A DNA stretch of 64,000 bases from positions 496,001 to 560,000 of the forward strand of contig CAVRCW010000007.1 in the NCBI GenBank assembly GCA_963719765.1, read 5' to 3'. The translations under genes and the position numbers were made by a program. The notes under the pieces were generated by a model that was not told the DNA's origin, made no database searches, and saw only the letters and a program-made list of their open reading frames with translations. Origin of the DNA: JAJYUU01 sp963719765. Lineage in GTDB: Bacteria; Actinomycetota; Actinomycetes; Streptosporangiales; Streptosporangiaceae. Of this stretch, positions 25,515 through 35,331 are shown in pieces. Numbering within the stretch: position 1 is the first letter of the stretch; the number at the start of each line of letters is the position of its first letter.

Positions 25515-26348
25515 CTAACCCACCTGGCCAGTCCGGACCAGAGCCTGATCCTGGCTGTCCGAGTCGGGTGCGGCTGCCTGGCCTGTCCGCCACTCGGCGA
25601 ATGCCATGGCCAGCAGGCTCGGGACCAGGTCGGTAGACCGGCGCACGACCCATGCCGTTCCCTTGGTAGCCATCCAGGCGATTTCGGCCGTGCGGCTGGG
25701 AGGCGGGTTCCCTGGCTCGGGGTCGGGCTCGGGTCCCACCGGGCACCCGGCGGCGGCGAGCAGGGCGTGGAACCCGCGGGCGATGTGCCGGTGGCCGCGC
25801 TCGCTCGGATGCAGCCTGTCCACGGCCCACATCCGCGGGTCGTAGGTCTGCTCGTCCGTGGCGGCATCGAAGTGCAGCGTGCCGAACCGCTCCGCGACGC
25901 CGTCCATCACCGCATTGATCTGGTGTGCCCGCCGGGCAAGCGGCCTGGCGAGCACGCCGGGCAGGCCGAGCATCCGGCCAGGATCGGGCAGCCGCATGGT
26001 CAGCACCTGCGCGCCTGCGGCGCGCAGCGCCCCTACCGTGTGCGCGGCAGCAGCCTCGATGCGATCAGGGTCGAAGTTCGGCCGCAGGGTGTCGTTGACG
26101 CCTACTACTACGCTGGCGACGTCTGGCCGGAGTCGCAATGCCCGCGGCAGCTGATCACGCTCGACGTCAGCCGAGCACGCGCCGTTGCCGGCGACGACAT
26201 GCAGGACGGGATCGCACAGCCCTTCGGCGAGCAGGGCCGCCCAGCCTCGCCAGGCGCGCCGGGCAGACCCGCCCGCTGGATCGACTACCCGGACCGGATC
26301 GCCCACGCCGAGCGTTATCGAATCGCCGAGGGCCACGAACGTCGTCAT
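25515..26348 (-). CDS. SGNH/GDSL hydrolase
   Basis: A 277-residue SGNH hydrolase. Block I is ALGDSITLG (Ser near residue 10), block II is VVAGNGACS, block III is VVVGVNDTLRP and block V is DRLHPSERGH with the catalytic Asp and His. A C-terminal extension of 70 residues rich in Pro and Asp follows. No signal peptide is seen. The ATG overlaps the glycosyltransferase stop (26345-26348), so the two are an operon. Likely an esterase or lipase acting on glycolipid or lipid ester; substrate unknown. Confidence 0.85.
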   Translation of the reverse strand: MTTFVALGDSITLGVGDPVRVVDPAGGSARRAWRGWAALLAEGLCDPVLHVVAGNGACSADVERDQLPRALRLRPDVASVVVGVNDTLRPNFDPDRIEAAAAHTVGALRAAGAQVLTMRLPDPGRMLGLPGVLARPLARRAHQINAVMDGVAERFGTLHFDAATDEQTYDPRMWAVDRLHPSERGHRHIARGFHALLAAAGCPVGPEPDPEPGNPPPSRTAEIAWMATKGTAWVVRRSTDLVPSLLAMAFAEWRTGQAAAPDSDSQDQALVRTGQVG

Positions 26349-27517
26349 GCCGGTACTCCCTCTCGCTGCGCTGCGCCTGTCCGCCGCACCATGCGCGTTG
26401 CGCGGTCTCGCAGGACCTCGTCGTAATGGCCGAGTAGCTCGTCGCACAGCACCGGCCAGCTGCGCCCAAGGATCATCTCGCGGGCCGCGCGGCTCTGGGC
26501 GGCCCGGAGACCAGGGTCGGCCGCGAGCATTGCGACCGCCTCGGCCAGCGCCGTCGCGTCACCCGGCCGGACCAGGAATCCGCTTATCCCGTCCAGAACC
26601 AGGTCGAGCGGGCCGCCCGCGGCGGGAGCCACGACCGGCAGGCCGCTGGCGGCGGCCTCCTGCAGGGTCTGGCCGAATGTGTCGTGCGGCCCGCTGTGCA
26701 CGAAGACGTCGAGGCTCGCGTAAATCTCGGCGAGGTCTTCCCCGCCGCGCTGGCCAAGGTACAAGGCACCGGGCACGGCCCTGCGGATGGCCGCCTCGGC
26801 GGGCCCACTGCCCACGATCACCAGCCGGACGCCGGGCAGCTGCGCCACCTTTGCGAGCAGGTCCACCCGCTTTTCCGCGGCGAGACGGCCGACGTACCCG
26901 GCAAGCAACTCGCCGCCCGGCGCCAGCTCGGCGCGCATCCGCGCACTGCGCTTCGCCGGGTCGAACCTGCAGCTGTCCACTCCCCTGGTCCAGATCCAGA
27001 CCCGGTCGATGCCGTTAGCGTCCAGGTCAGCGGCGGTAGCCGTGCACGGGGCCAGGGTCCGGTCCGCGGCGTTGTGGATCTTCCGCAGTCGCCGCCAGCA
27101 GATCGCCTGGCCGGCCGAACCGGTGTGATACGAGCGAGCATAGGCAGGCAGGTCGGTGGCGTAGACGGCCACGATCGGCACGTTCAGGCTCCTGGCGGCA
27201 GCGCAACCGCCGGCGCCAAGCACGAACGGCCCGGCCAGGTGCACGAGGTCGGGTCGGTGCTGGGCTATGGCATCGTCGACAGCGCGACCTGGCAGCCCGA
27301 CCCGAAATCCGGGATAAATGGGCAAGCCGACGGACCGCACCCGGACGACGGGGAAGCCGACAGTGCTGTCGGGTCGAGCCAGTCCGCTGGCCGGCTCGGG
27401 TGCGATGACCAACGGCTCGTGCCCCCGGCTCACCAGGTGCTCCGCAACGCGCACGGCAGTGTGCGCGACACCGTTGACATCGGGCGGGAAGGACTCTGTC
27501 ACATACGCGATTCGCAC
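26345..27517 (-). CDS. GT4-family glycosyltransferase (MgtA/PimB-like)
   Basis: A 390-residue GT-B fold glycosyltransferase. MRIAYVTESFPPDVNGVAHT is the N-terminal Rossmann start, followed by HLAGPFVLGAGG. The C-terminal domain has LAGYVGRLAAEKRVDLL, RLVIVGSGP, and DTFGQTLQEAAASGLPVVAP with the nucleotide-sugar-binding Glu. It most resembles mycobacterial GDP-mannose-dependent mannosyltransferases that act on lipid acceptors at the inner membrane face. It is translationally coupled to the SGNH hydrolase. Confidence 0.85.
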   Translation of the reverse strand: MRIAYVTESFPPDVNGVAHTAVRVAEHLVSRGHEPLVIAPEPASGLARPDSTVGFPVVRVRSVGLPIYPGFRVGLPGRAVDDAIAQHRPDLVHLAGPFVLGAGGCAAARSLNVPIVAVYATDLPAYARSYHTGSAGQAICWRRLRKIHNAADRTLAPCTATAADLDANGIDRVWIWTRGVDSCRFDPAKRSARMRAELAPGGELLAGYVGRLAAEKRVDLLAKVAQLPGVRLVIVGSGPAEAAIRRAVPGALYLGQRGGEDLAEIYASLDVFVHSGPHDTFGQTLQEAAASGLPVVAPAAGGPLDLVLDGISGFLVRPGDATALAEAVAMLAADPGLRAAQSRAAREMILGRSWPVLCDELLGHYDEVLRDRATRMVRRTGAAQREGVPA

Positions 27518-27592
27518 GCTCCCACCGTGCGGCTTCTGTGTGCCGCGAACGGCCGCTATGCCGTGACGCCCCGGCGAACTGTAGGTGACATC

Positions 27593-27766
27593 TCAAACGC
27601 GCTGGTCAGCGGGCCGACTGGCAGCATCCGGCTTCGTCCAGATCAGCGAGTTGGCCACAGCCGGTGTCGGGCTGTCCTGATCGATCGCCGTCGCCCGCGG
27701 CACCAGCCGGCGCAGTTCGCGAGCCAGCATCCCGTCCCCGCAGCCGACGTCGACGGCCGGACGTTT
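27593..27766 (-). pseudogene. SAM-methyltransferase fragment
   Basis: The minus strand reads RPAVDVGCGDGMLARELRR, LVPRATAIDQDSPTPAVANS and stops at 27593. This is the SAM-binding motif I and following helix of a class I methyltransferase, with nothing recognisable before or after. It lacks a start and the catalytic C-terminus. It is a gene remnant between the glycosyltransferase and the S53 peptidase terminator. Confidence 0.5.
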
Positions 27767-27774
27767 CCGCGGAA

Positions 27775-27822
27775 ACGCCGAGGGCCCCGCACGGGGACGT
27801 TCCCGCGCGGGGCCCTCGGCGT
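27775..27822 (-). terminator. hairpin downstream of the S53 peptidase gene
   Basis: A 21-bp stem with one mismatch (27775-27795 pairing with 27802-27822; core CGAGGGCCCCGC) closes on a 6-base loop. It begins about 40 bp after the peptidase stop. No T-tract follows. Confidence 0.7.
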
Positions 27823-27863
27823 CATTGCCCGGAGGTTGAGTTAGGCCACTTGGCTAGCCCGGA

Positions 27864-29903
27864 TCAGCCGAACTGACGGAAGTCAGCCGCGAGCTTCGCC
27901 AGGTTCGGCGTGCCCAGGCCGGTGCTGGGGTTGTAGATGGCACCCTTGGTGCCGGTGTAGTAGTCGTTGTCGTTGCTCCCCCCGGTGGTGTCCAGCGGGT
28001 TGAACGGCGAGCTCGACATGGCGGCGAACCGGTAGATCGCCGGGTTCCAGAAACCGAGCCGGTGCCCGAGGTAGGAGTCGATCACTGCCGCCGACCCGTT
28101 CATCTGCGGGGCGACGAAGCTGGTACCGCCCCAGCCGACCTCCAGGTGACCCAGGCTCGCCGGGAAGCCGACGAAGTACTCCTCGTACCCGGTGTACGGG
28201 TCACCGTCAGCGGACAGGTCCGTTTCTGCCCGGCCCTTGGCCGAGCCGGTGATCACCGCAGGCGGGACCGGCGAGTTGCTGACGGAGTCCCACGCGGTCC
28301 ACTCGGTGGGCAGGCTGATGCTGGTGCCATCCTGCGCCGCGTAGTCGGTCGGCGTCAGGTACGGCACAGCGGTGAAGTTACCGATGCCCTTGACATCTCG
28401 CTGGTAGCCGGGCCGCGGCTCGGCCACGCTGTATCCGCCGCCGGTGCCGACGACGTCCTCGACTGCGAAGGATGCCTCCGAAGGGAAGGGCGTCGTGCCG
28501 CTGGTGGGGAACAGCGAGTAGTACGGCCACATCCAGTCCCAGGCCCACGCACGCTCACGGGCGATGTGAACCAGGCTGACGCCGGTGCTCAGCGGGCCTT
28601 CCAGCGGGATGGTGCCGGCCAGGGTGGTCGCGCCGGCCGTGGTCGTGTAGGGGCTGTCGCCGGCGTTGTCGACAGCAAGGTTCGTCGTGCCGAGGTCGCC
28701 AGTGGCATCGTAAGCAGCCTGGTCGCCAGAGGTGGAGAAGGACGACTGCCCCTGGGCGGCGAGCTCGAGGAAGAGCTCGTCGTCGGCCTGGATCAAGGTC
28801 GAAGACTCGCCGCCCGCAGCGGCCAGGACACCGAGGATCGTCTCGGACTCACCCCAGCTGCACGACACACTTTCTGCCTTGTTCTGGCTGGCGGCGGTGG
28901 CATACGCGTCCTCGCTGCCGTAGTCGCTGTTGGGCGCCTGATAGACAACGATGTTGGCCTGCGGCGCGAGCGCACCCGACTGCTCCACGTCCAGGGTGGT
29001 CTCGCCCGACCCGGCAGCCGCGTTGACCGGGCCGGAACCGCCATCGACGTTGTCCAGCGTGATCCTGTTCGCCTTGGTGTGGATCTTGAGGGTCTTGGAC
29101 CAGAAGTGCTTGGGGTCACCCGGCCGCAGGCTCGCGAACGTGATGATGCCGATCGTCTGGCCCTGGCCCTCTGCGCCCTTCTTGTACAGCGGCGTCAGGT
29201 TGTAGTCCTTGGCAAAGTCTTCCGGAGTCCGGTTGCCCAGCTGCAGCCCGGAGCCCGCCTTCGGCTCGGCGGTGCGGGTATGCACGGCGCTGCTGCCATA
29301 GATCGGGTAGTTGTCCAGGCCGAGGATCGACTCCACGAAGTAGGCGAGCTTGCGTGGCAGCAGCGGCCGGTCCTTGGTCGCATGGAATGTCACCGCGGGC
29401 ACTGCGGCGCGGCCGTCGCGGGCGGGTATTGCCCTGGTGACGTAGAAGTCCTGGCCGACCGACAGCGCGTTGTCAAACTCACCGGCGGTGCCGGTGGCAG
29501 TCACCACCAGGTTGTCGGCATACGCCTTGGTCTTGATGCCGTACAGGTAGAGGAATTTCTCTAGCGACCTGATGCGCGAGCCTGGCTGACCGTAGGTGCG
29601 AGCGAACTGTGCAACCGAGAGGAACCGGTGCATGCCAGCGTCGACCTTGCCCTCAAGCGCGGTCTGGTTCCGCATCTTAAGCGCGAAGGTGACTGTCTCC
29701 TTCGTGCTGCGCTTGACCGGAAAAACTGGGGTCGCCTTCAGCCCCGAGAGGGTGACCCCCTGCGGCACGGCGACCTTCGCCGGGCTCGGGTTCGTAGCCC
29801 CTTGGGCCGGGGCCACCGCGGACAGCAGCATCATGGAGCCGGCCGTGCCGGCAGCAAGGATGGTCCCGGCAGTTCGCCGCTTAGACCAGAGTGCTGAGTT
29901 CAA
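27864..29903 (-). CDS. secreted S53-family serine-carboxyl peptidase (sedolisin type)
   Basis: A 679-residue preproprotein. A signal peptide (basic RRTAG, then LAAGTAGSMMLLSAVAPAQG) is followed by a pro-kumamolisin activation domain (residues about 50-210) and the catalytic domain. The Glu and Asp of the catalytic triad are in GSGETTLDVEQ, and the Ser is in WGGTSFVAPQ. The C-terminal TGLGTPN matches the calcium-binding end. Such enzymes are acid-active secreted proteases. The start is TTG at 29903 with AGGAGG 9 bases upstream. The gene stands alone with a hairpin terminator. Confidence 0.92.
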   Translation of the reverse strand: MNSALWSKRRTAGTILAAGTAGSMMLLSAVAPAQGATNPSPAKVAVPQGVTLSGLKATPVFPVKRSTKETVTFALKMRNQTALEGKVDAGMHRFLSVAQFARTYGQPGSRIRSLEKFLYLYGIKTKAYADNLVVTATGTAGEFDNALSVGQDFYVTRAIPARDGRAAVPAVTFHATKDRPLLPRKLAYFVESILGLDNYPIYGSSAVHTRTAEPKAGSGLQLGNRTPEDFAKDYNLTPLYKKGAEGQGQTIGIITFASLRPGDPKHFWSKTLKIHTKANRITLDNVDGGSGPVNAAAGSGETTLDVEQSGALAPQANIVVYQAPNSDYGSEDAYATAASQNKAESVSCSWGESETILGVLAAAGGESSTLIQADDELFLELAAQGQSSFSTSGDQAAYDATGDLGTTNLAVDNAGDSPYTTTAGATTLAGTIPLEGPLSTGVSLVHIARERAWAWDWMWPYYSLFPTSGTTPFPSEASFAVEDVVGTGGGYSVAEPRPGYQRDVKGIGNFTAVPYLTPTDYAAQDGTSISLPTEWTAWDSVSNSPVPPAVITGSAKGRAETDLSADGDPYTGYEEYFVGFPASLGHLEVGWGGTSFVAPQMNGSAAVIDSYLGHRLGFWNPAIYRFAAMSSSPFNPLDTTGGSNDNDYYTGTKGAIYNPSTGLGTPNLAKLAADFRQFG

Positions 29904-30193
29904 GGACGAATTCCTCCTGGGTCGTGCACACGAGCGTTAACGCCGAGCTACCGCAATGCAGAAAAGCTGCCGGGAACTCACACGGCACCTGGCCCCGACG
30001 AGTGCCGGTAAATCCAGCACACTATTACGAATCCGACACGGCGCCTGCAGGGCTCGTCGAGTGCCGCCAAAACGTTATAAGTCCCGCATTCCTCCAGCTG
30101 GCAGCGCTGCGAGCGGCTGCTGCAAGGTGTCCGGCTTGTCCAGATGCAGGGCCGCGGGCGGTTGGCTCCGCCCGCGCACACATCTGCAGCTGA

Positions 30194-31702
30194 TTACCTG
30201 GGCCGGCGCTCATCCCGGCGGTGACCATACGAACGGCCCTGCGCACCAGGCGGGCGGCCCGAGCCGCGACGTACCCGAGGCGGCGCGTTGGCCGGCCGGG
30301 CCCGGATGTCGCGAGCTGGGGGCGGCGGAACGGGCGTCCCGGTCGTCGCGATCTCCTGCACCGTCGGGTGCCAAGCAGTCACCCCGTCGTGCCGGGACGG
30401 ATCCACCCCGGCCGCGGCGTGCAGCCGCTGCAGCTCGCGAACCTGCTCGCGCAGCGCCAGGGTCACCACCATGCCGGTGGCACCGGCCCTGGCGGTCCGC
30501 CCGGAACGGTGCAGGTAGTCCTTGTGGTCGTTGGGCGGGTCGAAGTGCACGACTAGCTCCACGTCGTCCACGTGAATGCCGCGCGCCGCGACATCGGTGG
30601 CCACCAGCACTCGCGGGTGCCCGGCAGCGAACGCGTCCAGGGCCCGCTGCCGCTGGTTCTGGTTCCGGTCGCCATGGATCGCGGCTGCCTGCACGCCAGA
30701 GCGCTCCAGCTGCTTAGCCAGCCTGTCGGCCCCGTGCTTGGTGCGAACGAAGAACAGCGTGCGGGCCGGGCGGCCGGCCAGCTCGGCGGCCACCGTGACC
30801 TTATCGGCCGCGTCCAGCACTAGCATGCTGTGGTCGGCAGCACCGCCCGCCACGATCTGCGGCTGGACCGCGTGCAGGGCGGGGTCGGTCAGGTAGGACT
30901 GCACGAGCCGGTCCACGCCGCGGTCCAGGGTGGCGGAGAACAGCAGCCGCTGGCCGTCAGCCGGCGTGTCATCCAGGATCCTGGTCACGGCGGGCATGAA
31001 GCCGAGGTCGGCCATGTGATCGGCCTCGTCCAGTACTGTCACGTCGATGTCGGCAAGGGTGCAGGCACGCCGGTCAAGCAGGTCGATCAGCCGACCAGGG
31101 GTAGCCACGACGATGTCGACGCCTCGCTGCAGGCGGTCGATCTGACGGCCGATAGACACGCCGCCGTAGACAGTGGTGATGAGCAGCCCGAGGCTGCGGC
31201 CGAGCGGCCTGAGCACCTCGGCAACCTGCTCGGCCAGCTCACGGGTGGGTACCAGGACCAGGCCGCGTGGCGCTTTCGCCGCAGGCCGGCCGCTCATGGC
31301 GGCTATCCGGCTCAGCATCGGCAGCCCGAAAGCCAGCGTCTTGCCCGACCCAGTCTCGGCGCGGCCGAGGACGTCGCGACCGGCAAGCGCGTCGGGCAGG
31401 GCGCGGGCCTGGATCGCGAACGGCGCGCTGATGTCGCGGGCGGCCAGCACCCGGACCAGCCGGTCGTCGAGCCCGAGCTCGCCGAACGTGGTGGCCGGCG
31501 GCTGCGGAAGCTCAGCCGCGGCAGCCAGGGCCAGGTCCAGCTCGGACCTGGCCTCGACGTGCGGCATGGGCCGGGTTGGCGTGCGGCTCGCGGTGTATTG
31601 CTTAGGTCGCGGTTTCCCGCGGTAATGTCCGGGCGCGCGGCGGCGCCCTGCGGTGTTAGGCATCTTGTACTGGCTCCATCGCTTGGTCTGAGGCCGCGTC
31701 AT
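30194..31702 (-). CDS. DEAD-box RNA helicase
   Basis: A 502-residue DEAD-box helicase with all motifs: TTFGELGLDDRLVRVL and Q motif, AETGSGKT, PTRELA, ATPGRLID, VLDEADHM, SAT, HGDRNQNQRQRAL, RGIHVDDVELVVHFD and HRSGRTARAG. A basic N-terminal 50 residues and an Arg/Gly/Pro-rich C-terminal tail probably bind RNA. ATG 31702 (MTRPQTKRWSQYK) is preferred to the 47-codon upstream extension, which lacks the basic character of the family. Probably acts in cold or ribosome-related RNA remodelling. Confidence 0.92.
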   Translation of the reverse strand: MTRPQTKRWSQYKMPNTAGRRRAPGHYRGKPRPKQYTASRTPTRPMPHVEARSELDLALAAAAELPQPPATTFGELGLDDRLVRVLAARDISAPFAIQARALPDALAGRDVLGRAETGSGKTLAFGLPMLSRIAAMSGRPAAKAPRGLVLVPTRELAEQVAEVLRPLGRSLGLLITTVYGGVSIGRQIDRLQRGVDIVVATPGRLIDLLDRRACTLADIDVTVLDEADHMADLGFMPAVTRILDDTPADGQRLLFSATLDRGVDRLVQSYLTDPALHAVQPQIVAGGAADHSMLVLDAADKVTVAAELAGRPARTLFFVRTKHGADRLAKQLERSGVQAAAIHGDRNQNQRQRALDAFAAGHPRVLVATDVAARGIHVDDVELVVHFDPPNDHKDYLHRSGRTARAGATGMVVTLALREQVRELQRLHAAAGVDPSRHDGVTAWHPTVQEIATTGTPVPPPPARDIRARPANAPPRVRRGSGRPPGAQGRSYGHRRDERRPR

Positions 31703-31956
31703 GTCAGAGACGTCGACGACGACGGAGCAGCCAACGGGCGCGCCGGGAAGCGGACAACTCGCACAGGCGACCGCGCAGGTCATAAGCCTGCCGGTTGGCG
31801 CAGAATCTGCGCCGCTAGTGATGAACGTTACCAGCAGCCACAATGTTCCCGCGCGTCGCGGCTCGGATCGCGGGAAGCTGACGCAGCCCTGCCTGCCTGC
31901 CAGTTAATGCCGGCGAGGACGGCCGAGCTTGCAGCCCTCGGGGTTATCCTGCCCGC

Positions 31957-32355
31957 ATGAGCACGTCTCCTGTGTCGCCAGAGGACATCAGGGCCGCTGC
32001 CGAAGTACAGCAAGAGCTCGGCCCTGAATACAACGATGCCGTTGTCGCATCATTCGTGGACAAGGTGGAGCGGGAGGTCGCAGCCCGGGTTGCGGCGCGC
32101 CTCGCCGCTACCAGCCGGGCGACGGCGGCCAAACGTGTCGGCCGTGGCGCTCTCGTGAAGGGCATAGCCATCGGGGTGTGCGCGGGCACGCTGATGACGG
32201 TCGCCGGCTTCGAGCACTTCGATGCCGCGCCAGCCGGCGCTCCGCAGCAGGCGGTTTTCCCCGGCCCTGACAGTGGAGTCCGCTTGCTGCCGTTCCTGCG
32301 GCACCAGCCGGCGCCGCCCGCACAGCCCACGGCGCCGCGGCCTAAAAAGTCCTGA
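31957..32355 (+). CDS. single-span membrane protein, actinobacterial
   Basis: A 132-residue protein. The acidic N-terminal domain EVQQELGPEYNDAVVASFVD leads into a helical KVEREVAARVAARLAATSR segment, one membrane span (GIAIGVCAGTLMTVAGF) and a Pro-rich C-terminus. This arrangement is common in streptomycete-type hypothetical proteins. It converges with the FUSC gene with only 3 bp between the stops. Function unknown. Confidence 0.65.
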   Translation: MSTSPVSPEDIRAAAEVQQELGPEYNDAVVASFVDKVEREVAARVAARLAATSRATAAKRVGRGALVKGIAIGVCAGTLMTVAGFEHFDAAPAGAPQQAVFPGPDSGVRLLPFLRHQPAPPAQPTAPRPKKS

Positions 32356-32358
32356 CCA

Positions 32359-34680
32359 CTACCGCCACCATGGCGTGCGGCGCAGTGCCGCTAGCCGCCT
32401 GGCGGGCCCGACAAGCTCGGCCGAATGCGACCCCAGGTGCGCGAGATGGTCGCGAACCCACAGCGCCTCCGTGTGGTAGTGCGCCGGGCCGATGCGGCAC
32501 GGCTCTACGGACGCGGCCGGCACCACCGCGGGCACGGCGACGTCCGGGATCGAGCCCGCTCCCCGGCCGGGCTTGCCGACTTCTGCCGCTATCTGGTCGT
32601 AGAAGGCCGCGAGCGTGGCGGACTCACCTTCCAGTGTGGTGCGAACTCGCGCGCCGATCGGGTGCTCGGCCGCAGGGCCGCGCGACCCGGCGAGGCCGGG
32701 CAGGCTTGCCAGCGAATGCGCGGTGAGCCGCAACCTCAGCGCTGACATCGTCAGCATCCAGAGGTCATGCTTGTCGATGCGCTTGGAGCCCTGCTCGGTG
32801 AGGAACCCGCGCACCGCATCCTCCAGCCGGACGTTCGCCGCCACCGCTGCCATGGCCGGACCTTGCCGCCGCTCGGGCAGGCCAAGGGCCCAGTCGGTTG
32901 CCGCGGTCAGGTAAGCAGCACCGGCCCTGAGGGCGTCGGCGAGATTGTCGCCCACCAGCGCCGATGCTCCTCGCGGCCAGAAGAGCACTCCCACCAGCAC
33001 ACTGACCGCACAGCCGATGGCGACGTCCTCGACCCGGATCAGGCCGACCTGCCAGCCAGCCGGGGCCAGGACATTGAACAGCACGACGACGGTCACGGTG
33101 AAGGCCGCCTGGCCTACCGCGAACGGTGCTGTTCCTGGCGAGTAGGCGGCGACAAGCACGGCCACCGGCAGCGCGATCCAGAGGGCGGCCGGGCTGGTGC
33201 CGATGCCGACCAGCAGGCCAGCCCCGATGACAAAGCCGACGACCGTGCCTGCCAGCGCCCGGAGCGCTGTCGATCCGGTAGCGCCAGCGCTGCTCCGCAG
33301 CACCGACAGGGTGCCGAGCACGATCCAGAACGCATGCTGGACGTCGGTCAGCTTAGCCACTGCTACGGCCACTGCCAGGGCGACCGCGCCGCGGGCGCTG
33401 TTGCGGAACCACACCGACCGAATGCTCGCATCCGCCGCGATGGCGCCGGCCGCGCGCCGCACGGACGGGCGCCAGAGCAATCGCCGGGTCGCCGCCGGAC
33501 CGTTCTCAGGCTTGGCGTCCTCGCCCAGACTGCCGACATTCTCGGCGAGCCACCGCTGGCGCAGCGCGTCGACCGCCTCCGGATCGAGACGGCGGGTGGC
33601 TATCAGCGCATCGCCGGCCGCGGCGGACGCGGCGATCCCGATGACCTGGGCGTGGAAGGCCTGATCCGCCAGTCGGCGCACGACCGTCGGCTCGCCGGTC
33701 AGGGCACGAAGATGGGCGGCACTGACGATCCTGGCCTGCCACAGCCGTTCTATCTTCGGTATGTCGTCCTGGCCAGCCAGCAACTCGGCAACGCCACCGA
33801 GGGCGGCAGCCGACTCGGCAAGCAGGTCCCGATCCTCGGCCGCAGTCTGGCTGATATCGAGGTGGCCGTCCATGGCCTCGGACGTCAGGGACGCGCACCA
33901 CTCCAGCAGGGCGATGAGGCTGGCCAGGCCCTGGTCGGCGGTGGCCAGGCCGATCGGCCGGTACGGCGTAGCCGCGAACAGCGTCATCAGGTCGTGCTTG
34001 GCCGCCAGCGAGGCATCCAGGTCGGCGGTCGTCGCCGTGCCGTCCAGCCCCGCCCGCAGTTGCCGTGCAACCGCCCTGGCCAGGGCGGCCGCCGACTCGC
34101 GCAGCCGGTCACCAGGGGACGGCGGCGAGAGTGCGAGCACCGCCGCCGTGCTCACGGCCGAGGCCAGCCACCAGCCGGCCAGCCGGGAACCGATGTCCGC
34201 GACACCGCCGCCCGATGCCACCGGCAGGACATATGCCAGCAATACCGCCGTCACGCCAGACGCCGCATTCGGCCCGCCCACGCCCGCGAAGTAGATCGCG
34301 AACGCAACGGGCAGGGTGACAAGGCCCGCCAGCCAGGCCGAGCCACTGACCGCCGTGCCGATGATCAGGGCCACACTGCCGGCCACGGCTAGCCCCAAAT
34401 GTGCGACCAGCTTGTCCCGCCGGGTGCCCGCGAACGAGGAGAAGACCAGCGTGCCGAAACTGCCGAAGACCGCGAATATCGCCATCTGCGGATCGTCGAA
34501 GACCTTGAAGGTCAGGGCGAACAGACTCGGGATGACCAGCGTCGCCCGCACGGCGCGCAGCGCCGCGGGCACCGACCAGACCGGCCGCCACGGGGGCGGG
34601 CCCGACCTCTCCATCCGGTAGGCGGGCCGGAACCGCTGGCGCAGGCCAGCAGCGTGACCTGCCAGGGTCTGCTGCGTCAT
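32359..34680 (-). CDS. FUSC-family membrane protein (aromatic-acid exporter-like)
   Basis: A 773-residue protein with two blocks of about six hydrophobic segments (residues 45-180 and 420-570), each followed by a long cytoplasmic helical region. This is the layout of FUSC/ArAE proteins such as AaeB and YccS. The second block contains HAFWIVLGTLSVLRSSAGAT, typical of FUSC. Such proteins export aromatic acids or related compounds. It is next to kstR on the same strand (21-bp gap), which allows cotranscription with it; a role in steroid-derived acid export is only inference. Confidence 0.8.
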   Translation of the reverse strand: MTQQTLAGHAAGLRQRFRPAYRMERSGPPPWRPVWSVPAALRAVRATLVIPSLFALTFKVFDDPQMAIFAVFGSFGTLVFSSFAGTRRDKLVAHLGLAVAGSVALIIGTAVSGSAWLAGLVTLPVAFAIYFAGVGGPNAASGVTAVLLAYVLPVASGGGVADIGSRLAGWWLASAVSTAAVLALSPPSPGDRLRESAAALARAVARQLRAGLDGTATTADLDASLAAKHDLMTLFAATPYRPIGLATADQGLASLIALLEWCASLTSEAMDGHLDISQTAAEDRDLLAESAAALGGVAELLAGQDDIPKIERLWQARIVSAAHLRALTGEPTVVRRLADQAFHAQVIGIAASAAAGDALIATRRLDPEAVDALRQRWLAENVGSLGEDAKPENGPAATRRLLWRPSVRRAAGAIAADASIRSVWFRNSARGAVALAVAVAVAKLTDVQHAFWIVLGTLSVLRSSAGATGSTALRALAGTVVGFVIGAGLLVGIGTSPAALWIALPVAVLVAAYSPGTAPFAVGQAAFTVTVVVLFNVLAPAGWQVGLIRVEDVAIGCAVSVLVGVLFWPRGASALVGDNLADALRAGAAYLTAATDWALGLPERRQGPAMAAVAANVRLEDAVRGFLTEQGSKRIDKHDLWMLTMSALRLRLTAHSLASLPGLAGSRGPAAEHPIGARVRTTLEGESATLAAFYDQIAAEVGKPGRGAGSIPDVAVPAVVPAASVEPCRIGPAHYHTEALWVRDHLAHLGSHSAELVGPARRLAALRRTPWWR

Positions 34681-34701
34681 TCTCCATCCCGGACTGCGCG
34701 G

Positions 34702-35331
34702 TTAGCGCAGCAAGAGCCTTGCTGCGAGCTCGAGATGATTGGCGACGTCGTTGGCGGAGGCGCGCCTGGTAACCCAGGCCACCAGGTTCGACAGCCAGAC
34801 ATCGCCGATGACCCTGGCGATGGCCCGCTCATCGCCGGTCGGCTCGCCGTCGTGCATTGCCTTCGTGAGCAGTTCTTCCATCATCCGGGCGACGGTATTC
34901 ACCTCGCTGGCAGCGCTCGGGTCGGCGAACATGAACGCCCTGGTCATGGCCTCGGTAAGCAGCGGCTCGCGCTGCATGGACCTGGTGGTCCTGCCCAGTA
35001 CGTACAGCATCCGCTCGTAGGAGGTGTCGCCGGGGATCGCGGTCCGGTCAAGCTTCTCCTGAGTCCGCTCGAACTCCCTGGCCAGCGCGGACACCAGCAG
35101 GTGGATCTTGGACGGGAAGTACCGGTACAGCGTGCCGAGAGCGACGTCGGCACGCTCGGCGACGGCCCGCATCTGGACCGCCTCGTAGCCCCCCTTAGAG
35201 GCCAGCGCCAGCGTCGCGTCCAGGATCCGCTTCCGCCGGTCGCGCTGCGCGGCCGAGCCAAGGTCGGCCTCCGCGGGAACCGAGGCAGGCTGCTCGGCTG
35301 ACCCGGTGGTGCGCGATCTTGGCGTTGCCAT
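34702..35331 (-). CDS. kstR: TetR-family repressor of steroid catabolism, KstR
   Basis: A 209-residue TetR regulator. From ELGSAAQRDRRKR-like residues 23-35 onward it follows mycobacterial KstR closely: ILDATLALASKGGYEAVQMR, RADVALGTLYRYFPSKIHLL, EAMTRAFMFADPSAASEV and VWLSNLVAWVTRRAS. KstR represses cholesterol genes and is released by 3-oxo-cholestenoyl-CoA-type ligands. It diverges from fadE34, as Rv3574/Rv3573c do, with a KstR-type palindrome between them, so it is probably autoregulated. Confidence 0.95.
   Translation of the reverse strand: MATPRSRTTGSAEQPASVPAEADLGSAAQRDRRKRILDATLALASKGGYEAVQMRAVAERADVALGTLYRYFPSKIHLLVSALAREFERTQEKLDRTAIPGDTSYERMLYVLGRTTRSMQREPLLTEAMTRAFMFADPSAASEVNTVARMMEELLTKAMHDGEPTGDERAIARVIGDVWLSNLVAWVTRRASANDVANHLELAARLLLR

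Noticed and set aside
32767..34392. A 541-codon plus-strand open frame opposite the FUSC gene
   Set aside because: Antisense shadow; the minus strand encodes a complete two-block membrane protein.
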